Shown here piece after piece: positions 6,016-9,320 of a DNA stretch of 9,320 nt. The notes under the pieces were generated by a model. The model did not search any database. It was not told where the DNA came from and saw only the letters and a list, made by a program, of their open reading frames with translations. The stretch is from JANXQE01 sp035294005. Its GTDB lineage: Bacteria > Verrucomicrobiota > Verrucomicrobiia > Limisphaerales > UBA8199. The translations under genes and the position numbers were made by a program. Every line of letters begins with the position of its first letter. Within the stretch, counting starts at the first letter, position 1. The DNA lies in contig DATGLT010000236.1 of assembly GCA_035294005.1 (NCBI GenBank), positions 1 to 9,320 of the forward strand. The letters are read 5' to 3'.

Positions 6016-6702
6016 ATGTCGAGGAGCAAGCACACCGATCCCTGGCGCATCCGAGCAGGTCGACGAATTCAAGCGCCGTACGAATCACGCGGCGCGGGAG
6101 ATCTCAGTCTAAGGCGACGGATGGGGCGAATGCTTGGAGAACTCAATGGAACCACAACGTCGGGGCGAACGGGTTCACATAAGAGACCAAAAATCGTCAT
6201 AGGAAAAACCAATCCTGGATTTCACCATCCCGTTGGCCAACGGGAGATCATGCGATTTCTACATTTGACAGGCCCGATTGCCCTCTATGGATTGAGGACG
6301 GTCGAACTTGCCCGCACTCCTTCTGTAAACGCCAGGGGCTCCCTGGTGTTTGGCCGATACGAGGCCCCAGGCAGAATCCTGTTGTTTGAACAGCAGAACC
6401 CCCCGTGGCGGCTGCCAGGAATTCTTAACCAGGCAGACACGAACCGGTTCAAAAGATTTGGTGCAACTGTTGCGATCCCACCTGGCTCACAGGTCACGAT
6501 TGTGGAATGGCCCAAGGAGTCGCTTAAACGCTTCATGCTGGAGGGAGTGCTCGTCCACGAGTTGGGACATCATGTGCTGCAGCAATATAAGGGCAAGCGC
6601 TTGGCCCGCGTGGCACGGACGCGAGATCACGAAGCTGTGGCAGAGCTCTTTGCATCACGACAGCGGTTGCTGGTAACGGCTGTGGGAAAACTTGCGAAAT
6701 GA
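6016..6702 (+). CDS. Small HExxH zinc metallopeptidase-like protein in the repair operon
   Basis: The protein has 228 residues. The motif HELGHH at 181-186 (H181, E182, H185) is the classic zinc-binding HExxH helix. It lies in the hydrophobic-flanked sequence VLVHELGHHVL, and E206 or E210 in RDHEAVAELF is a good candidate third zinc ligand in gluzincin-like arrangement. The N-terminal 60 residues are very basic (many Arg/Lys) and could contact RNA; the middle region is not recognised. No signal peptide or membrane segment is seen, so it should be cytoplasmic. ATG6016 lies one base after the rtcA stop, and the 3' end overlaps the SPOUT gene by ATGA. A protease in an RtcB-RtcA operon could cleave a toxin, a regulator or a partner protein; this is inference. 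A zinc-binding non-protease role cannot be excluded. Confidence 0.8.
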   Translation: MSRSKHTDPWRIRAGRRIQAPYESRGAGDLSLRRRMGRMLGELNGTTTSGRTGSHKRPKIVIGKTNPGFHHPVGQREIMRFLHLTGPIALYGLRTVELARTPSVNARGSLVFGRYEAPGRILLFEQQNPPWRLPGILNQADTNRFKRFGATVAIPPGSQVTIVEWPKESLKRFMLEGVLVHELGHHVLQQYKGKRLARVARTRDHEAVAELFASRQRLLVTAVGKLAK

Positions 6703-7745
6703 ATCAAGGCTTAACGCTGATCGGCGACGGCATCGAAAATCCTGCGAATGCGCTTGTGATGAAGGCTGCGGCTGCGATGTTTGGAGCAGAGTGTCGATTC
6801 CGCGATACCAAAGGATTGAATCAGGCGAGCAGTACCCAAGGTGGTGAACCTTTTATGACGATCGAGGCGGATCAGATTCCTGCGCTACATGGACGTGCGG
6901 TCGCCTTCGATAATTTGCCGGGCGCGGCCGAGCTTTACGGTTACCAGGTTGGTCCGGATTTTTCTGTCATGGTGGGCAACGAACGACGCGGCCTGTCTTA
7001 CGAATGTGCCAAACTCGCCACCGATAAGGTTCAGGTGCCGATGCTTTCGCGACGGGTCAATTGCTTGAACGTAGCCGCTGCCTCGGCAGTTGCGCTTTAT
7101 TACCTCGGCGGAATGCGCGTCGGTTCAATGGCTGTCCGGGGTGAGCCCAACAATCGGCGACCCGAGGTCCTGCTGCTGGGTGCAGGTGACCACGTGGAAC
7201 TCGGAAGCGCTATTCGCTCCACTGCAGCTTTTGGGTGGGGACGAGTCTTCATCGAGGACCGCCAACAGATTTGGTTCGGTTGCGAGCGAGCCGTCCGCGC
7301 GGAAGGCCGGGCTGCCGCTCGCCGAGGCAAAAACGAGATCCTCTCTATTCCGTGTGCGACTGGGGCAACGCACGGTTTTGATCGAGTGACCATCATCACC
7401 ACCCAAGCACTCGGCGCGCCATTACACAGGGTCAATCTCTCAAGCGGTCCGAGCCAACTCATCGTTATTCCGGATGAAAAGAGCGTGGATCAGTCTGCAG
7501 AAACGTGGTCGCGGCTGGGAAAAGAAGTCGAATTCGCTCATTTGCAGATCCCGGCAATGGAATTTCCGTACCACTACCGCATAACCACTACCATTGCTTT
7601 GGCAGAAATTTCGCGTCAGGTTGGACGCCGCCCAACTGCCAAAGTCCCGCGTGCAGGCCGCCCGCCGTTTTACGATCATCGTTTGGCGCGCCTGGCCGAA
7701 GCGGCTGGACAAAGTGTCAGCCTGGAAGAACTAGTCGATTACTGA
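6699..7745 (+). CDS. Tandem SPOUT (TrmH-type) RNA 2'-O-methyltransferase-like protein
   Basis: This 348-residue protein has two halves, each resembling the knotted SPOUT/TrmH fold. In the first half, motif 2 is VGNERRGL (92-99) and motif 3 is PMLSRRVNCLNVAAA (114-128), which together form the AdoMet pocket; motif 1 is degraded, with NALVMKAAAAMFG carrying K22 where the catalytic Arg is expected. In the second half, motif 1 is good (LGSAIRSTAAFG with R163), but motifs 2 and 3 are degenerate (IVIPDE and YHYRITTTIALAEI). Family members methylate ribose 2'-OH in tRNA or rRNA as homodimers, and this looks like a fused dimer with one composite site. ATG6699 overlaps the peptidase stop as ATGA, making it the last gene of the operon. 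It may modify repaired RNA to prevent re-cleavage, or methylate the tRNA-like RNAs; both are inferences. Confidence 0.85.
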   Translation: MNQGLTLIGDGIENPANALVMKAAAAMFGAECRFRDTKGLNQASSTQGGEPFMTIEADQIPALHGRAVAFDNLPGAAELYGYQVGPDFSVMVGNERRGLSYECAKLATDKVQVPMLSRRVNCLNVAAASAVALYYLGGMRVGSMAVRGEPNNRRPEVLLLGAGDHVELGSAIRSTAAFGWGRVFIEDRQQIWFGCERAVRAEGRAAARRGKNEILSIPCATGATHGFDRVTIITTQALGAPLHRVNLSSGPSQLIVIPDEKSVDQSAETWSRLGKEVEFAHLQIPAMEFPYHYRITTTIALAEISRQVGRRPTAKVPRAGRPPFYDHRLARLAEAAGQSVSLEELVDY

Positions 7746-7783
7746 ATAATTCTGAACGGTTCCAGGGGCACTGCGAATTCCGA

Positions 7784-7813
7784 TTCGACAAGTTCCCAAA
7801 ATGGGAACATAAT
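7784..7813 (+). promoter_or_regulatory. higBA promoter with a palindromic operator in the spacer
   Basis: TCGACA (7785-7790) and CATAAT (7808-7813) are spaced by 17 bp, a good sigma70-type promoter. A perfect inverted repeat, GTTCCCA-AAA-TGGGAAC (7792-7808), fills the spacer. This is the usual place for an antitoxin operator that blocks RNA polymerase, so autoregulation by HigA/HigBA is likely. A related half-site pair GAAC-G-GTTC lies upstream at 7754-7762. The start codon of higB is 32 bp downstream of the -10. Confidence 0.6.
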
Positions 7814-7844
7814 TCTTGCCGCGCAGTGATTTCCGTGAGAACTT

Positions 7845-8138
7845 ATGCGGGTAATTTCGAGAAGATGGTTAAATGAGCTGGCGAGAAAACATCCTGATGC
7901 AAAGCCGGGCCTGGATGCGTGGTTCCACGAAGCCGAGGACGCGGACTGGGCCAATCCCGCGCAAATCAAAGCGCAGTACGCCACAGCCAGCATACTGAAA
8001 AATGGTCGCGTCGTGTTCAACATCGCGGGAAACAAGTACCGTTTGGTTGTCCGGATTAATTACGCGTATCGGGTGGTTTATGTTCGATTTGCAGGGACGC
8101 ACGCAGATTACGACCGCATTGATGCGGAGGAAATTTGA
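7845..8138 (+). CDS. higB: HigB-family toxin (type II toxin-antitoxin, RelE-like mRNA interferase)
   Basis: This is a 97-residue protein with the HigB-toxin family signature: N-terminal MRVISRRWLNELARKHPDA, then WANPAQIKAQYATASIL, then the diagnostic FNIAGNKYRLVVRINYAYRVVYVRFAGTHADYDRI (residues 58-92). The family consists of RelE-fold endoribonucleases that cut mRNA on the ribosome. Family length is about 95-105 residues, so this copy looks complete. ATG7845 follows a weak GTGAGA-type ribosome site. The toxin gene precedes the antitoxin gene, the order typical of hig modules, and its TGA stop shares one base with the higA ATG. An mRNA-cleaving toxin beside an RNA-repair operon is suggestive, but the two have separate promoters, so they may simply be neighbours in an accessory island. 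Confidence 0.92.
   Translation: MRVISRRWLNELARKHPDAKPGLDAWFHEAEDADWANPAQIKAQYATASILKNGRVVFNIAGNKYRLVVRINYAYRVVYVRFAGTHADYDRIDAEEI
8126..8130 (+). promoter_or_regulatory. Strong Shine-Dalgarno for higA
   Basis: GGAGG lies inside the 3' end of higB, 7 nt before ATG8138. It decides the higA start over the in-frame TTG at 8135. It is much stronger than any higB ribosome site, which fits excess antitoxin synthesis. Confidence 0.75.
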
Positions 8139-8503
8139 TGAAAGCCAAAATAATTAAGACGAAAGGCGAGTATGAAGCGGCGCTTGCCAGAATTGACAAA
8201 CTGATGGACGCCGCGCCCAATACGCCACAAGGCGATGAATTGGAACTGCTTTCGCTTCTGGTTCACGACTACGAAGAGAAGAAGTTCCCGATCGCTAAGC
8301 CGGATCCGATTGCGGCGATTCGATTCCGGATGGAACAACAGGGGCTTGCGCCAAAAGACTTGGTCCCGTTGTTGGGCAGCCGAAGTCGGGTATCCGAAGT
8401 GCTTTCGGGCAAACGCGGCCTTAGCCTAAAGATGATTCGTGCCCTGGTCCTGCGTTTGCGCATACCCGCGGAACTGTTACTGGGCGAGACGGCCAAAGCA
8501 TAA
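8138..8503 (+). CDS. higA: HigA-family antitoxin with a helix-turn-helix domain
   Basis: This is a 121-residue antitoxin. The N-terminal part (KTKGEYEAALARIDKLMDAAP) is typical of the HigA group, in which this region precedes the DNA-binding domain. The C-terminal part has a Xre/Cro-like helix-turn-helix at about residues 69-101 (GLAPKDLVPLLG, then SRVSEVLSGKRGLSLKMIRAL). It should bind and neutralise HigB and repress the shared promoter, probably through the palindrome at 7792-7808. The start overlaps the higB stop by one base (TGATG). The gene ends in TAA with no obvious terminator after it. It appears intact, with both toxin-binding and DNA-binding regions present. Confidence 0.92.
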   Translation: MKAKIIKTKGEYEAALARIDKLMDAAPNTPQGDELELLSLLVHDYEEKKFPIAKPDPIAAIRFRMEQQGLAPKDLVPLLGSRSRVSEVLSGKRGLSLKMIRALVLRLRIPAELLLGETAKA

Positions 8504-8584
8504 GCGTTTGGGTTTGGAACCAACTGGTACCCCTTCATTCCACCCACCGCCATTGGGGTCGATCCAGCAAGTTCTGCCCCTTTC
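8504..8584. other. Intergenic stretch after higA, nothing recognised
   Basis: This short stretch between the higA stop and the acyltransferase remnant holds no coding signature, no clear terminator hairpin with a T-run and no recognisable repeat. Confidence 0.4.
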
Positions 8585-8875
8585 CCCGACCGCAAAAGGT
8601 ACGCCGAGCCGAAGGAGCCGACCGCACGTGAATGCGAGCACTCCGGAACGCCGCAGCGACCTCCAGACGAACAGCCCGGAGATGAAGAACATCAACGACA
8701 TGAAGAATACGTCGTTGAAGTTCTCGGCGTAATCAAAGAACTGCCAACGCGCCGTATCGACCACTGGAGCGGTGGAATTGAGATAATTGGCTGGACCAAA
8801 ATGCGCAAAGGTCGTGTAGGCGAGGCAACTGTGATGGGCGACGACCATCAGAACCACCGTGGCCTTGACGGCTGA
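8585..8875 (-). pseudogene. Remnant of an acyltransferase-3 (OafA/YrhL-like) membrane protein
   Basis: The minus strand encodes about 95 residues resembling the N-terminal part of acyltransferase-3 membrane proteins. These multi-pass enzymes transfer acyl groups to surface polysaccharides and similar substrates. The fragment has VVLMVVAHHSCLAYTTF, including the family's conserved HHS, then a hydrophobic segment FFMSLMFFISGLFVW, then GRLLRLGVPFAVG. After PFAVG (about 8585) the sequence becomes unrelated, and the rest of the roughly 350-residue enzyme is absent. Upstream of about 8875 no start or normal N-terminus is found, and a stop codon follows further out in that frame. It is therefore truncated at both ends and not functional. 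The break next to higA suggests that insertion or deletion brought the present neighbours together. Confidence 0.65.
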
Positions 8876-8892
8876 CCCGCCTTGACTCCGTC

Positions 8893-8921
8893 TTGTTTTC
8901 AGGATCCCCCAAGAATACAGT
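8893..8921 (+). promoter_or_regulatory. Possible promoter of the ECF sigma factor gene
   Basis: TTGTTT (8893-8898) and TACAGT (8916-8921) are separated by 17 bp and lie 30 bp upstream of the sigma factor ATG. Each hexamer differs from the consensus at two positions. No operator-like repeat is seen. Confidence 0.35.
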
Positions 8922-8950
8922 AGGGAAATTCACCGGTTCGGACCAACTCA

Positions 8951-9320
8951 ATGATGAGCGACATCACTCAAGTGCTAGGCGCGGTTGCTCGGGGAGAGGC
9001 CGGAGCAGCCGAGGACTTGTTGCCCTTGGTTTATGAGGAGTTGAGGCGCCTGGCTGGTGCGCGAATGGCACACGAGGGACCGGGGCAAACGCTTCAAGCC
9101 ACCGCGCTGGTTCACGAGGCCTGGTTGCGTCTGGTGAAGGAAGGAGACAGGACCTGGGCCAATCGGGCGCTGTTTTTCTCTGCAGCCGCCGAAGCCATGC
9201 GCCGGATCTTGATCGAGAACGTCAGGCGCAAGTCCCGAGTGAAACGTGGCGGAGGTGAACTCATCAAGGTTGAACTCTCTGAGATCAATTTAGCTGAGAA
9301 CACCCCCGACGACCGGGTTT
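8951..9320 (+). CDS. ECF-type RNA polymerase sigma factor, 3' end outside the window
   Basis: The first 123 codons of an ECF sigma factor are visible and the frame is open to the window edge. The sequence MSDITQVLGAVARGEAGAAEDLLPLVYEELRRLA followed by GQTLQATALVHEAWLRLV and ALFFSAAAEAMRRILIENVRRK matches the Sigma70_ECF subfamily common in Planctomycetes, Verrucomicrobia and Acidobacteria. The visible part is region 2, which recognises the -10 element and core polymerase; region 4 (-35 recognition) would lie beyond the edge. ATG8951 and ATG8954 are adjacent possible starts. In this subfamily the gene is often followed by a serine/threonine kinase gene, which cannot be checked here. It appears unrelated to the RNA-repair operon. 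Confidence 0.9.
   Translation, partial: MMSDITQVLGAVARGEAGAAEDLLPLVYEELRRLAGARMAHEGPGQTLQATALVHEAWLRLVKEGDRTWANRALFFSAAAEAMRRILIENVRRKSRVKRGGGELIKVELSEINLAENTPDDRV

Noticed and set aside
7746..7783. Intrinsic terminator after the SPOUT gene
   Set aside because: No GC-rich stem followed by a T-run is present. The clear palindrome just downstream fits an operator better.
7505..7876. Plus-strand open frame crossing the end of the SPOUT gene and the higB start
   Set aside because: It overlaps two convincing genes and the promoter/operator, and its residues look like out-of-frame translation.

Overview
The window reads like an accessory region of a Verrucomicrobiota-type chromosome, possibly the Pedosphaera/Limisphaerales side. 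This is inferred from moderately high GC, the style of the HNH protein, an ECF sigma factor of the planctomycete/verrucomicrobial/acidobacterial type, and the protein families in general. There is no rRNA or other phylogenetic marker, so the assignment is tentative.

Region 1 (1-485) is a dense tRNA-like array. It holds the 3' part of one gene (probably Thr-UGU) and five complete genes: a Leu-GAG-like gene, Lys-UUU, Gln-UUG, Val-UAC and Gln-CUG. Spacers are 6-24 nt and every gene encodes its own CCA. All six carry G at T-loop position 55, where tRNAs almost universally have U (pseudouridine), and four of the five readable D-loops lack the G18-G19 pair. The elbow of these molecules is therefore systematically non-canonical.

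Region 2 (565-1146) is an HNH-family nuclease gene, followed by a strong hairpin.

Region 3 (1192-7745) is six genes on the plus strand: HEAT-repeat protein, conserved protein of unknown function, RtcB RNA ligase, RtcA RNA 3'-phosphate cyclase, small HExxH metallopeptidase, and tandem SPOUT (TrmH-type) RNA methyltransferase. The five junctions between them are ATGA overlaps or gaps of a few bases, so this looks like one translationally coupled RNA-repair operon. In a plausible scheme RtcA makes 2',3'-cyclic phosphate ends, RtcB reseals broken RNA, the SPOUT protein 2'-O-methylates the product, the HEAT protein is a scaffold, and the peptidase acts on a partner or toxin. The neighbouring tRNA-like array could supply substrates, decoys or cofactors. 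No RtcR regulator is present in the window.

Region 4 (7746-8503) is a HigB-HigA toxin-antitoxin pair. Its own promoter has a perfect palindrome between the -35 and -10 elements.

Region 5 (8504-8950) has no intact gene. It carries a minus-strand remnant of an acyltransferase-3 membrane protein and a possible promoter.

Region 6 (8951-9320) is the start of an ECF sigma factor that runs off the right edge.
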